A stretch of 64,000 nucleotides of DNA from CAIOYC01 sp965277345 (lineage in GTDB: Bacteria > Pseudomonadota > Alphaproteobacteria > Caulobacterales > Caulobacteraceae): the NCBI GenBank assembly GCA_965277345.1, contig CBDICI010000003.1, positions 124,001 through 188,000 of the forward strand. The letters are read 5' to 3'. This document shows, piece by piece, positions 1 to 8,244 of this stretch. Made by a program: the position numbers and the translations under genes. How positions within the stretch are numbered: position 1 is the stretch's first letter; the number at the start of each line of letters is the position of its first letter. The notes below the pieces were generated by a model. The model saw only the letters and a program-made list of their open reading frames with translations. It was not told where the DNA came from and searched no databases.

Positions 1-312
1 ACATCCGCCTTAGACGGGCCGATGTTCCGCGTCGCCTGCAAGGGCTTGGTCTGGCCCTATCGCGCCCGCGCGGCGCCCAAGACTCCGCGCGTGATCCAAC
101 CGGGCAAGGTGGCGATCCGTTGCCCGCTGGAGCGCAAAGAGATGCTGATCGCCGCCGCGCCCGATCGCTTCTTCGACGACGACCACTTCAGCGGCTATCC
201 CGCCGTCCTGGTCCACCTCGACGCCATCGACGAGGATGAACTGGCGCACCTGCTCTACCAGGCCTGGCGGATGCAGGCCCCGAAGTCGGTGCAGAAGCGG
301 CATACGTTATAG
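1..312 (+). CDS. MmcQ/YjbR-family protein, 5' end outside window
   Basis: The reading frame is open from base 1 to the TAG at 310-312, so 103 residues are visible and the true start probably lies before the window. An internal ATG sits at 22. The C-terminal pattern (isoleucine/arginine strand, 'DRFFDDDHF', 'YPAVLVHLD', then 'AWRMQAPKSVQKR') is that of the small MmcQ/YjbR (double-wing/CyaY-like fold) proteins. These are often annotated as DNA-binding but have no firmly established function. Nothing upstream is visible, and a dispersed palindromic repeat begins directly after the stop. Family assignment is moderately secure. The biochemical role is unknown. Confidence 0.6.
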   Translation, partial: TSALDGPMFRVACKGLVWPYRARAAPKTPRVIQPGKVAIRCPLERKEMLIAAAPDRFFDDDHFSGYPAVLVHLDAIDEDELAHLLYQAWRMQAPKSVQKRHTL

Positions 313-313
313 A

Positions 314-420
314 CTGTCATCCCGGCCAACGAGCGAAGCGCGGCCGAGCCGGGACCAAGGTACCCCGCCAACATCCCATCGGGGTCCCGGATAAGCCCTG
401 CGCGCTTTCCGGGATGACAG
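314..420. repeat. Intergenic palindromic repeat, family A copy 1
   Basis: A 107-bp element is bounded by a perfect 12-bp inverted repeat: CTGTCATCCCGG at 314-325 and its complement at 409-420. The interior carries a second GGGTCCCGG/CCGGGACC-type pairing. Related copies occur at 6713-6814 and 51705-51806. It fills the gap between two convergent genes, so as RNA it would fold into a strong hairpin and may act as a bidirectional terminator. That role is inferred. Confidence 0.75.
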
Positions 421-429
421 TCCAAAGGT

Positions 430-1569
430 TCACCCCAAACTGGGGTCGATCAGGTATTTCGCCCCGGTAGCCTTCCTGTTGTACGCCGCCGCCACCTCGG
501 GCTTGAGCACGTCGCCGAGCGAGAGGGTGTGGCTGTAATGGCTGGCGAAGGTGGTCTTCAGCTCGTCCATCACCCGCTTTCTCATCCGCGCGTTCACCTC
601 CGGCCCCGCCTTCTGCAGGAAGGGAGTGAGCAGGAAGCCGCCCACACCCCAGGCGAAGCCGAAACTGCCGCGGTTGAGCACCGTAGGGCCCGTATCCAGG
701 CCGCCATAGATGTAGAGCTGCTTGTAGGTGGTGGAACCATAGCGGCTGTAAGCGCCGGCCCTGGCGCTGGCCGCCGCCTCGATGGCGGTGAGGATTTGCC
801 CGCCGAGCTTGCCGCCGCCCAGCGCATCGAAGGCGAGGGTGGCGCCGGTCTCGTCCACCGCCGCGATCAGCCTCTGCATGAACTCCGGGTCGGTGGAGTC
901 CACCACGTGCGTGGCGCCGAGGGCGTGCAGGATCGCCGCCTGCTCGGCGCTTCGCACGATGTTCACCAGCGCCACGCCGTCCTTCAGACAGATCCTGTTC
1001 AGCATCTGGCCGAGGTTGGAGGCGGCGGCGGTGTGGATCAGAGCCGTATGCCCTTCCATCCGCATGGTCTCCACCATGGCCAGCGCCGTCAGCGGGTTGA
1101 CGAAGCAGGAGGCGCCCTCTGCGGCGCTGGCGCCCGGCGGCAAGGCCATGCAGTCCGCCGCCTTGATCCGCCGGTACTGGGTGTACATGCCGCCGCCGAT
1201 CATGGTGACGGTCTGGCCGAGCAGGGCCTTCGCCTCCGGCGCGTCGCCGGCCTTTATCACCACACCCGCGCCCTCATTGCCCACCGGCATGGACTGGCCG
1301 AGCCTCGCGGTCATGGCGCGCATGAAGGCCTGCGGGATGGGGGCGCTGAGGCGGGCCCCGGCGCCCTCACCTTCGGCGGTCATGGCGCTGAGATCGGCGG
1401 CGCCGAACAGCAGGCCGAGGTCGGACGGATTGATCGGCGTGGCCTGCACCTTCACCACCACCTCGCCGGCCTCGGGTTCGGGAACGGGAACCTCCACCAG
1501 AGAGACCTCCAGCCTCCCGGCCTCGGTGGCCAGCGAGCGCAGCTCCAGGCCGGTCTTGAGATCGTTCAT
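430..1569 (-). CDS. Zinc-binding-type (MDR) quinone oxidoreductase / alcohol dehydrogenase
   Basis: A 379-residue medium-chain dehydrogenase/reductase. The N-terminal GroES-like domain shows 'VPVPEPEAGEVVVKV' and 'TPINPSDLGLLFG'. A 'GNEGAGVV' segment precedes the catalytic cleft. The Rossmann half is marked by 'LIHTAAASNLGQMLNRIC', 'LGATHVVDS' and 'LAFDALGGGKLGG'. The family transfers hydride from NAD(P)H to quinones or other electrophiles. The substrate cannot be read from sequence. No clear structural-zinc cysteine cluster is visible, which favours the quinone-reductase branch. The start was set at the ATG at 1569 because the frame further upstream is only antisense to prfB. It is divergent from prfB, with about 120 bp between the two starts. 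Confidence 0.85.
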   Translation of the reverse strand: MNDLKTGLELRSLATEAGRLEVSLVEVPVPEPEAGEVVVKVQATPINPSDLGLLFGAADLSAMTAEGEGAGARLSAPIPQAFMRAMTARLGQSMPVGNEGAGVVIKAGDAPEAKALLGQTVTMIGGGMYTQYRRIKAADCMALPPGASAAEGASCFVNPLTALAMVETMRMEGHTALIHTAAASNLGQMLNRICLKDGVALVNIVRSAEQAAILHALGATHVVDSTDPEFMQRLIAAVDETGATLAFDALGGGKLGGQILTAIEAAASARAGAYSRYGSTTYKQLYIYGGLDTGPTVLNRGSFGFAWGVGGFLLTPFLQKAGPEVNARMRKRVMDELKTTFASHYSHTLSLGDVLKPEVAAAYNRKATGAKYLIDPSLG

Positions 1570-1689
1570 GCGCGTGTTCCTCCGTATTGGGGCGAAGCAG
1601 TGTGCCGCCCGCCCCGGATCGTCAATCCTGCCGTTGCGTCGGCGGGGTCCAGCCGCTATCTCCCGCGCCTTACCTTGAAGGGATTTCCC

Positions 1690-2809
1690 ATGAGAGCGGA
1701 TGTCGTGGCCCTGGCGGCCGACATCGAGCAGTCGATCGCGCTGCTCAGGAGGCGTCTTTGACTGGGAGCCCTCGCTCCGCAAGCTGGACGAACTGAACGC
1801 GCGGGTCGAGGACCCGACGCTGTGGGACCGCCCGGCCGAAGCCCAGGCGCTGAGCCGTGAGCGCTCGCGGCTTGACGCCTCCATCGGGTCGGTAAGAGCG
1901 CTGGAGCGCGAGCGCGCCGACGCCATCGAACTGGCCGAACTGGCCGAGATGGAGGGCGATGCGGGTGTGGGGGACGAGGCGGCCGCCTCGCTCCGCAGCC
2001 TGAAGGCGCGCGCCGCGCGGGCGGAGCTGGAGGCGCTGCTGTCCGGGGAGGCCGACGGCAACGACGCCTTCGTCGAGGTGAACTCCGGCGCCGGCGGCAC
2101 GGAGAGCGCCGACTGGGCGCTGATGCTCATGCGCATGTATTCGCGCTGGGCCGGCGCGCACGACATGCAGGTGGAGCTGCTGGAGGAGACGCCCGGCGAA
2201 CAGGCCGGCATCAAGTCCGCCACCTTGCAGATCAAGGGCGCCAACGCCTATGGCTGGTTGAAGACCGAGGCGGGGGTGCACCGCTTGGTGCGCATCTCGC
2301 CCTTCGACTCCAACGCCAAGCGGCACACCAGCTTCGCCTCGGTCTGGGTCTATCCGGTGGTGGACGACACCATCGAGATCGAGATCAACCCCGCCGACGT
2401 GCGCACCGATACCTACCGCGCCTCGGGCGCCGGCGGTCAGCACATCAACAAGACCGACAGCGCCGTGCGCCTCACCCACATCCCCACCGGCATCGCCGTG
2501 GCCTGCCAAGCCGGCCGCTCCCAACACCAGAACCGGGAGGAGGCGTGGAAGATGCTGCGCGCCCGCCTCTACGAACAGGAGTTGCAGAAGCGCGACGCCG
2601 AGCGCGCGGCGCTGGAGGACCAGAAGACCGACATCGGCTGGGGTCACCAGATCAGGAGCTATGTGCTGCAGCCCTATCAGATGGTGAAGGATCTGCGCAC
2701 CAATGTGGAGACCTCAGACACCCAGGGCGTCCTCGACGGCGACCTCGACGCCTTCATGGGGGCCAGCCTGGCGCAGCGCGTGGGGCATACCCGTGACGAG
2801 GCCGGATAA
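1690..2809 (+). CDS. prfB: Peptide chain release factor 2, with programmed +1 frameshift
   Basis: RF2 releases finished peptides at UGA and UAA. Translation starts at ATG 1690 and reads 23 codons to CTT (1756-1758). It meets an in-frame TGA (1759-1761) and must shift +1 to GAC at 1760. The span of 1120 nt is 373 codons plus one base, giving 372 residues, close to the usual RF2 length. The stop-codon recognition tripeptide SPF is present ('ISPFDSNAKRH'), as is the catalytic GGQ at about residues 248-250 ('GAGGQHINKTDSAVR'). The internal Shine-Dalgarno AGGAGG at 1747-1752 drives the shift. RF2 recognises the TGA itself, so low RF2 favours shifting and raises its own synthesis. Confidence 0.97.
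1747..1762 (+). other. prfB: prfB programmed frameshift site
   Basis: The bases read AGGAGG-CGT-CTT-TGA-C. An anti-SD-pairing AGGAGG lies three bases before the slippery CTT, followed by an in-frame TGA whose next base is C. This is the classical RF2 autoregulatory arrangement. Confidence 0.95.
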
Positions 2810-2856
2810 CCAGCTCGTTGTAGTCTGGCCTCGGCCCAGCCGCGCCCTTGGCGCGG

Positions 2857-3336
2857 TCAGTAGTCCCGACCGGCATAGCGGTGCGGAAGCGCGTCACCTT
2901 CGGGATCGCCGATGAAGCGCGCCCAAACCCCACCGGGGCGCCACACGCTCTCCATTTCCGCCAGCGCCGCCGCGTCGTCCTCGCCGAGCACGTCACGACG
3001 ATAGCGGTAGAAAAAGGCCGACACCCGGGCGTTGAGGATGCAATGCACATGCACCGGTTGCTCGGCGACGCGCCCCATTTCCTCGCAGAAGCGCGCGAAA
3101 TCATCTTCAGTCGGCCGCTCGAAATCGACCGGCATGTGAACGTATTCCATACCCAGGCCCACAACCGTAGCACCCTCGTCCTTCAAGGCCCGCTCATGGG
3201 TGTGCAAGCCGAGGTTGACCACGCGAACGACCCCGAGCTGGGCGATCTCGGCGAGCTGGCCCTCGGACGGCTGGCCGGAAGTGGTGATCCGATCGGTCAG
3301 CCGCCGCCAGTTTAGTATTCGGGTCGGATCGCTCAT
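2857..3336 (-). CDS. DUF442/DSP-like protein tyrosine phosphatase family protein
   Basis: A 159-residue cytosolic protein. The start of the domain, 'NWRRLTDRITTSGQPSEGQL', matches DUF442-type phosphatases, which begin with a sampled 'SGQP' loop. The active-site loop is 'VHVHCILNARVSAF', a C-X4-R loop with an Asn between Cys and Arg. That is usual for this subgroup rather than the C-X5-R of classical PTPs. The start at 3336 was chosen over an ATG at 3399 because GAGG lies just upstream of it and the domain begins there. It is convergent with prfB. The physiological substrate is unknown. Confidence 0.75.
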   Translation of the reverse strand: MSDPTRILNWRRLTDRITTSGQPSEGQLAEIAQLGVVRVVNLGLHTHERALKDEGATVVGLGMEYVHMPVDFERPTEDDFARFCEEMGRVAEQPVHVHCILNARVSAFFYRYRRDVLGEDDAAALAEMESVWRPGGVWARFIGDPEGDALPHRYAGRDY

Positions 3337-3362
3337 GCGGGCCTCGGTCGTGTTCTGCGCGC

Positions 3363-4229
3363 CTACGGTTTTACCCGAACGGGCAGGGGTATATTGCACA
3401 CACCGACACGGCCGGGAGAGTATTTATACCAGCTTTCGCTACGCTCGCGCCGGGATTGGACCCAGGCCTTGAAGGTGGGGCTGTCGGTGCGCAACGCCTG
3501 GAGCGGGAGGCGCTCGGCGGGCGGCAGGTCGGCGGCGAGGCGGATGCGGGTGATGGCGGTCTTGTCGGCGTCGCTCGTATAGAATCCCATGGCGCCCGAG
3601 CCCCGGGGCAGGACGGACAGCCATTCCATCCCCTGCACCACGCGCCCGACCAGGGTGACGTTGCGATCCAGGTTGCGGGGCGACTGGCCGATCACGGCGT
3701 AGAGTTCCTTGCCGCCGCCGGTGTCGGCCCCGTCGTCGCGTCCCGCGCCCACCATGCCGTAGCAGTGGGTCAGCCAGGTGCGGTTCGCCTGCGGGTCGCG
3801 GGCGACCGGAAAGCCGCCGGAAAAGCCGACCTGCGGCGCATAGGTATCCGGGTCGGCCAGCGGCGCGAAGGGCTCGCGCCCGATCGGCCGGTCGAACTCC
3901 GCCTTCAGGGTGTCCTGGCCGGCGGTGATCTTGCGGCCCTCCGGCGCGGACCACTGGACCACGTAATTGTCCTGGGCGCGGACGATGGCGCTGCGGTCGA
4001 AATAGCCCGAGCGCACTAGGGCCTTGATGTTGGCCACGTGGCGAGGCGCGAAGTCCGGCGCCAGTTCGATCACCACCCGGCCCCTTGGCAGGTCCATATA
4101 GAGGGTGTTTTCCGGATCGAGGGTGCGCCAGTCTGCGGCGGGGGCGTCGGCGAGGAGGTCGCCCACTGGTGCAGCGTGCGCCGCAGTGGCGGCGAGCGCG
4201 AGGAGGATCGGGGCGAGGGCGCGGATCAT
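3363..4229 (-). CDS. Periplasmic cyclophilin-type peptidyl-prolyl isomerase
   Basis: A 288-residue protein beginning with a Sec signal peptide (MIRALAPILLALAATAAHA, cleaved after AHA), so the mature enzyme is periplasmic. The cyclophilin core follows: 'GRVVIELAPDFAPRHVANIK', 'GYFDRSAIVRAQDNYVVQW', 'AVIGQSPRNLDRNVTLVGRVV' and 'GMEWLSVLP'. The Arg and Gln of the active-site strand are kept although the usual FHR motif has drifted to IVR. A region of roughly 60 residues with 'GREPFAPLADPDTYAPQVG' is longer than in minimal cyclophilins. The family isomerises X-Pro bonds during folding. It lies just downstream of, and on the same strand as, the bactofilin gene. Confidence 0.85.
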   Translation of the reverse strand: MIRALAPILLALAATAAHAAPVGDLLADAPAADWRTLDPENTLYMDLPRGRVVIELAPDFAPRHVANIKALVRSGYFDRSAIVRAQDNYVVQWSAPEGRKITAGQDTLKAEFDRPIGREPFAPLADPDTYAPQVGFSGGFPVARDPQANRTWLTHCYGMVGAGRDDGADTGGGKELYAVIGQSPRNLDRNVTLVGRVVQGMEWLSVLPRGSGAMGFYTSDADKTAITRIRLAADLPPAERLPLQALRTDSPTFKAWVQSRRERSESWYKYSPGRVGVCNIPLPVRVKP

Positions 4230-4287
4230 GGCGACTCCAATTTGGGAGCCATTGGCCCGCAATCCTCGCCCTTCGGCAAGAAGGGGC

Positions 4288-4803
4288 TCAGCCCTGCTGC
4301 TGGTGGGCTTCCAGCGGGATGATCTCGGCCACCGGCGCGGGCTGGGCGACCGGCTGGGGGCGGAACTGGGCGCAGCGGCCCTGGAAGAAGGCGCCCACAT
4401 CGATGGAGAGCTGTTCGTGGGTGATGTCGCCCTCCACGTGCGCGGTTTGCAACAGGTGGACGGCCTTGCCCTCCACATTGCCGACCACGCGGCCGCGCAC
4501 CTCGACGGAGACGCCGCGCACGGTGCCCTCCACGTGGGCGTGCTCGCCGATCACCAGGCGCGAGACGTGCACGTCGCCCTTCACCGCGCCGTCGATGACC
4601 AGCTCGCCCTCGCCGGAGATGGAGCCCTCGAACACCAGATCGGCGGCGAGGATCGAGGCGACCCGGCCGGACTGGCGCATGGGCGCCGACGCCGGGCGGT
4701 GATCGACGGTGGTCGAGACCGGCATGGTGGGGCCGGTCGGACCGACGGGACGGCCCGCGCCAGGACCGGTGGAGCCGCCGGTATTAGTCGTTTTGCTGAA
4801 CAT
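4288..4803 (-). CDS. Bactofilin
   Basis: A 171-residue bactofilin. These proteins polymerise without nucleotide into cytoskeletal filaments under the membrane and localise cell-wall enzymes, for example at stalk or bud sites. A disordered, Pro/Gly/Thr-rich N-terminus of about 45 residues precedes a right-handed beta-helix made of short hydrophobic repeats ('LVFEGSISGEGELVIDG', 'AVKGDVHVSRLVIGEHAHVE', 'GNVEGKAVHLLQTAHVEGDI'). A Pro/Gln-rich tail follows. The first bases overlap the end of the M23 peptidase gene by 20 bp, so the pair is cotranscribed. In relatives, adjacent M23 (LmdC-type) peptidases are functional partners of bactofilins. Confidence 0.92.
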   Translation of the reverse strand: MFSKTTNTGGSTGPGAGRPVGPTGPTMPVSTTVDHRPASAPMRQSGRVASILAADLVFEGSISGEGELVIDGAVKGDVHVSRLVIGEHAHVEGTVRGVSVEVRGRVVGNVEGKAVHLLQTAHVEGDITHEQLSIDVGAFFQGRCAQFRPQPVAQPAPVAEIIPLEAHQQQG

Positions 4804-5956
4804 AATCGCCTGCCTTCAAGAAACGGGCCGGGTCCTGTAGCCGGCCATTCACCCAAGTCTCATAGTGTAGATGCACCCCGGTGGAGCGGCCGGTGGAGCC
4901 CATGCCGCCGATGTGCTGACCTAAGCCCACCTTCTGGCCCATCGCCACCGATATCGCCTGCAGGTGCGCATAGCGGGTCTTGAATCCCCCGCCATGATCT
5001 ATCTCTACCACATTTCCATAGCCGTTGCGCTGGCCGGTGAAGGAGACCACGCCGGGCGCCGTCGCCTCGATCGGGGTCATGAAGGCGCCGGCGAAATCCT
5101 GGCCGGGGTGAAACGCCATGTGGTGGTTGATCGGGTCGATCCGGGCGCCGAAGGGCGAGCTCTTCACCGGAACCTCCACCGGCTTGGCGAAGGGCAGGTG
5201 TTCGGCGCGCTGGCCGAGCGCGCGGGCGTCGGTCACATCCACCGCCGCGTGCTGGATGCGCACGGCGAAGTCGCTGTCCACGTCCAGCACGGCGGCGAGG
5301 GCGCGGGGGTCCTTGGCCTCGATCAGCGGCCCGCCCAACCCGCTGCTGTTGGACCCCTCGCCCGCCGCGCCCCGGCTGGCCGCCGCCGCATCCAGACCGG
5401 CGAGGCGGAAGGCCATGCGCAGCCGGTCGGCGCGGGAATGGGCATAGGTCTCGGCGGCGGCGACCATGCGGTCCTGGTCGGCCTGCACCGCCTTGATCTC
5501 CTCGGCCGGGCTCTTGGCCTTGAGCGCGTCGAAGGAGACCGGCGCCACCGCCCCCGCCGCCCCGGACCCCTTCAGGTCGGTCAGCAGCATGGCCAGGGCC
5601 GCGTGCCGGCGGGCGATGCCCTCGGCCATTCCCCTCACCCCGCCGGCGCTGCCGCTGATCTGGGCCATGGCGGTGTCGAGCCGCGCCTGGCGATCGGCGA
5701 TCAGCCGTCCGTAATAGCGCTGCATCTTCACCGCCGCCGCCTCGTCGGCGCGCTGGAACATGGGCTGCAGGACGAGGACGCCCGTGGTCACGATCAACCA
5801 GCACCCGGCGGCGATGAGCGTGGCGGCGGCGGCGGCCTGGAACGGGGTGGACAGGGCGAAGGCCCGCGTTTCCGCACCGGAGCGCAGATAGAGGTGTCGC
5901 TCCGGAAAGATTCGGGAGATCGACAAACGCAAGGCCTGTATCCGGTCGCCGATCAT
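4784..5956 (-). CDS. M23 (LytM) peptidoglycan endopeptidase, bactofilin partner (LmdC-like)
   Basis: A 390-residue inner-membrane protein. The cytoplasmic N-terminus (about 45 residues, Arg-rich) is followed by one transmembrane segment ('AAAAATLIAAGCWLIVTTGV'). A long helical, probably coiled-coil periplasmic region comes next, and a C-terminal M23 domain follows. The zinc ligands are intact: 'HPGQDF' (H-x3-D) and 'HLHYETW' (H-x-H), with 'GYGNVVEIDHGGG' between them, so it should cut peptidoglycan cross-links. The start at ATG 5956 (MIGDRIQALRL) was chosen because the upstream extension looks like non-coding sequence. Its 3' end overlaps the bactofilin start, the arrangement known for LmdC-BacA pairs. 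Confidence 0.88.
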   Translation of the reverse strand: MIGDRIQALRLSISRIFPERHLYLRSGAETRAFALSTPFQAAAAATLIAAGCWLIVTTGVLVLQPMFQRADEAAAVKMQRYYGRLIADRQARLDTAMAQISGSAGGVRGMAEGIARRHAALAMLLTDLKGSGAAGAVAPVSFDALKAKSPAEEIKAVQADQDRMVAAAETYAHSRADRLRMAFRLAGLDAAAASRGAAGEGSNSSGLGGPLIEAKDPRALAAVLDVDSDFAVRIQHAAVDVTDARALGQRAEHLPFAKPVEVPVKSSPFGARIDPINHHMAFHPGQDFAGAFMTPIEATAPGVVSFTGQRNGYGNVVEIDHGGGFKTRYAHLQAISVAMGQKVGLGQHIGGMGSTGRSTGVHLHYETWVNGRLQDPARFLKAGDYVQQND

Positions 5957-6217
5957 CGCCCCACCGATGAAGTTCACGAAGGCCGCTATGCAGCAAAAAT
6001 GCGACAGGTCATCAAGGACGCTCGCCCGCGGCGTTTCGACTTCGCCTGTCAGGGGAATAATGCGGACGCTCCCGACCCGGCGCCTATGGACTTGGCGCGG
6101 TGTTCGACCACCAGATGTGGTGACGGGCATCATGCACCGGCCGGGATCACGGGCGGTCGGCGCCGCATCCGGGGGAAGGTGCGTCGAACGGTCGCGGAGC
6201 CGTCGTGCGTCCGGACC

Positions 6218-6694
6218 TCAGGCCTTGAGGGCGCGCGCGGCCTTCAGCACGGCGTCGGCGTGCCCCGGAACCTTCACCTTGCGCCACACCTGGCGAACCA
6301 CGCCGGCGCCGTCGATCAGGAAGGTGGAGCGGTCGACTCCCATATATTTGCGGCCGTACATGCTCTTCTCCACCCACGCGCCCAGCGCCTCCACCACCTC
6401 GCCGCTCTCGTCGGAGGCCAGGGTCAGCTCCAGCCCGTACTTGGCCTTGAACCTGTCGTGGCTCCTCACGCTGTCCTTGGACAGGCCGACGATCACCGCG
6501 CCGGCCTTCCTGAAATCTTCCGCCAGGGTGGTGAACTGCTGCGCCTCCGAGGTGCAGCCCGAGGTGTCGTCCTTGGGATAGAGGTAGAGGACCACGGTCT
6601 TGCCCTTCAGGTCTGCGAGGCGCACCCGACCGCCGCCGTCGGCGGGCAGGTCGAAGGCCGGGGCCTGATCGCCGGGCTGCAGTTCGCTGGTCAT
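6218..6694 (-). CDS. bcp: Thioredoxin-dependent peroxiredoxin, BCP/PrxQ family
   Basis: A 158-residue cytosolic peroxidase reducing H2O2 and organic hydroperoxides. The thioredoxin-fold core shows 'GDQAPAFDLPADGGG', 'KTVVLYLYPKDDTSGCTSEA' (peroxidatic Cys), 'GLSKDSVRSHDRFKAKY' and 'DRSTFLIDGAGVVRQVW'. The peroxidatic Cys is the only cysteine in the protein. The resolving Cys that many BCPs carry five residues later is replaced ('GCTSEAQQF'), so this is a one-Cys form that needs an external thiol partner. It is flanked upstream by repeat A copy 2. Confidence 0.9.
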   Translation of the reverse strand: MTSELQPGDQAPAFDLPADGGGRVRLADLKGKTVVLYLYPKDDTSGCTSEAQQFTTLAEDFRKAGAVIVGLSKDSVRSHDRFKAKYGLELTLASDESGEVVEALGAWVEKSMYGRKYMGVDRSTFLIDGAGVVRQVWRKVKVPGHADAVLKAARALKA

Positions 6695-6712
6695 CCTTGG
6701 TCTCCCTTTTTC

Positions 6713-6814
6713 CTGTCATCCCGGCCGCAGCGAAGCGGAGCGCCGGGACCCAGAGGCGGCTGTAGCTGGACATCCGGGTCCCCGATAGCCGCGCTGCGGC
6801 TTTCGGGATGACAG
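6713..6814. repeat. Intergenic palindromic repeat, family A copy 2
   Basis: It begins CTGTCATCCCGG (6713-6724) and ends CGGGATGACAG (6804-6814), matching the ends of copy 1. It lies between tyrS and the bcp gene on the same strand. It ends one base before the tyrS stop codon, so it could terminate or stabilise the tyrS transcript. Confidence 0.7.
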
Positions 6815-6815
6815 C

Positions 6816-8081
6816 CTATTGAACTCTCACCAGCACGATCTTCTTCTTCCCCGCCGCCAGCTTGATCACACCGCCCTCGCCGATGTCGTGGGCGGTGACC
6901 AGACGCTGGGCGTCCGGCTCCTGTCTGTCGTTGACGCGCAGGCCCCCGCCCTGGGCCAGGCGCCGCGCTTCGGATTTGGAGCCGGCCAGGCCCGCGTCGA
7001 CGGTCAGGGTCGCCAGTTCTATCCCCGGCGCCAGGGCGTCGGCGGGGATCGTGATGCTGGGCAGGTCGGCGGAGACGCCGCCCTGGACGAAGGCCATGTG
7101 CGCCGCCTCCGCCGCCGTGTCCGCCAGGGCGCGGCCGTGCAGCAGGGCGGTGGCCTCACTGGCCAGCACGGTCTTGGCCGCGTTGATCTCCGCGCCGGGC
7201 AGCGCCTCCAGCCGGGCGATCTCGTCCAGCGGCAGGTCGGTGAACAGCTTCAGGAAGCTGCCCACGTCGGCGTCCTCTGTATTACGCCAGAACTGCCAGT
7301 AGTCGTATGGGCTGAGCAGCTCGGCGTTCAGCCACACCGCCCCCGCCGCGGTCTTGCCCATCTTGGCGCCGGAAGACGTGGTGATCAGCGGCGTGGTCAG
7401 GGCGAAGGCGGGCTTGGCGTCCACGCGGCGGATCAGCTCCACCCCGTTCAGAATGTTGCCCCACTGGTCCGAGCCGCCCATCTGCAAGACGCAGCCATAG
7501 CGCCTTGAAAGCTCGAGGAAGTCCGTCGCCTGCATCAGCATATAGTTGAACTCGATGAAGGTCAGCGGCTGCTCGCGCTCCAGCCTGAGCTTCACCGAGT
7601 CGAAGGTCAGCATCCGGTTGATGGTGAAGTGGACGCCGTAGTCGCGCAGGAACTCGATATAGCCGAGCCTGGACAGCCATTCGTCGTTGTCCACCATGAT
7701 GGCGTCGGTCGGGCCCTCGCCGAAGGTGAGCAGCCTGGCGAACACGCTCTTCAGCGAGGCGATGTTGGTGGCGATCTGGGCGTCGGTGAGCATCTGCCGC
7801 GTGGCGTCCTTACCCGATGGGTCGCCCACCTTGGTGGTGCCCCCGCCCATGACCACGATGGGCTTGTGCCCCGCCTGCTGCAGCCGACGCAGCAGCATGA
7901 TGGAAACGAGGTTGCCCACGTGGAACGAGCTCGCCGTGGCGTCGAAGCCGATATAGGCGGCGATGGGCGCGCCGGTGTTCGCCGCGGCGTCCAACTCCGC
8001 CGGGTGGCTGATCTGGTGCACATAGCCCCGCGCTTGCAGGGTCCTCAGGAAGTCGGACTTAAAGGCGGGGGCGGTATTCAT
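6816..8081 (-). CDS. tyrS: Tyrosine--tRNA ligase
   Basis: A 421-residue class I aminoacyl-tRNA synthetase charging tRNA-Tyr. 'YIGFDATASSFHVGN' carries the HIGH-equivalent HVGN signature. 'QMGGSDQWGNI' is the tyrosine-binding loop, and 'SSGAKMGKTAAG' is the KMSKS-equivalent. The C-terminal S4 RNA-binding domain is seen at 'SKSEARRLAQGGGLRVND'. The start at ATG 8081 gives the normal family length. The open frame further upstream runs into repeat sequence. It is divergent from anmK, with a family B repeat in the shared promoter region. Confidence 0.96.
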   Translation of the reverse strand: MNTAPAFKSDFLRTLQARGYVHQISHPAELDAAANTGAPIAAYIGFDATASSFHVGNLVSIMLLRRLQQAGHKPIVVMGGGTTKVGDPSGKDATRQMLTDAQIATNIASLKSVFARLLTFGEGPTDAIMVDNDEWLSRLGYIEFLRDYGVHFTINRMLTFDSVKLRLEREQPLTFIEFNYMLMQATDFLELSRRYGCVLQMGGSDQWGNILNGVELIRRVDAKPAFALTTPLITTSSGAKMGKTAAGAVWLNAELLSPYDYWQFWRNTEDADVGSFLKLFTDLPLDEIARLEALPGAEINAAKTVLASEATALLHGRALADTAAEAAHMAFVQGGVSADLPSITIPADALAPGIELATLTVDAGLAGSKSEARRLAQGGGLRVNDRQEPDAQRLVTAHDIGEGGVIKLAAGKKKIVLVRVQ

Positions 8082-8122
8082 GCACGGGTCGCTACGGCGC
8101 GGGGCTTGGGCCGTCAAGCTGC

Positions 8123-8209
8123 GGCCTCGTCCTGCGACGGGCTCAGGAATGAGGCCGACTTTTGCGGCGGAGCAGAAAGCCTCATCCTGAGCCTGTCGAA
8201 GGACGAGGC
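8123..8209. repeat. Intergenic inverted repeat, family B copy 1
   Basis: Two inverted arms of about 31 bp (8123-8154 and 8179-8209) related to GCCTCATCCTGAGCCTGTCG. The left arm has diverged and the right arm is a consensus match to the perfect copy at 44332-44412. It lies in the divergent tyrS/anmK promoter region, so it would be transcribed or sit over promoters. Confidence 0.65.
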
Positions 8210-8244
8210 TTTCGGTCCCTCCCACCCATGTTATGCCTCCGCCC

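Noticed and set aside
1570..2244. N-terminal extension of the quinone oxidoreductase to 2244
   Set aside because: The extra residues overlap prfB and resemble a Ser/Arg-rich antisense translation. The family begins near residue 1 of the shorter form.
1745..2647. Minus-strand open frame opposite prfB
   Set aside because: It is a GC-driven antisense frame, while the plus strand has a complete RF2 with all its motifs and the frameshift site.
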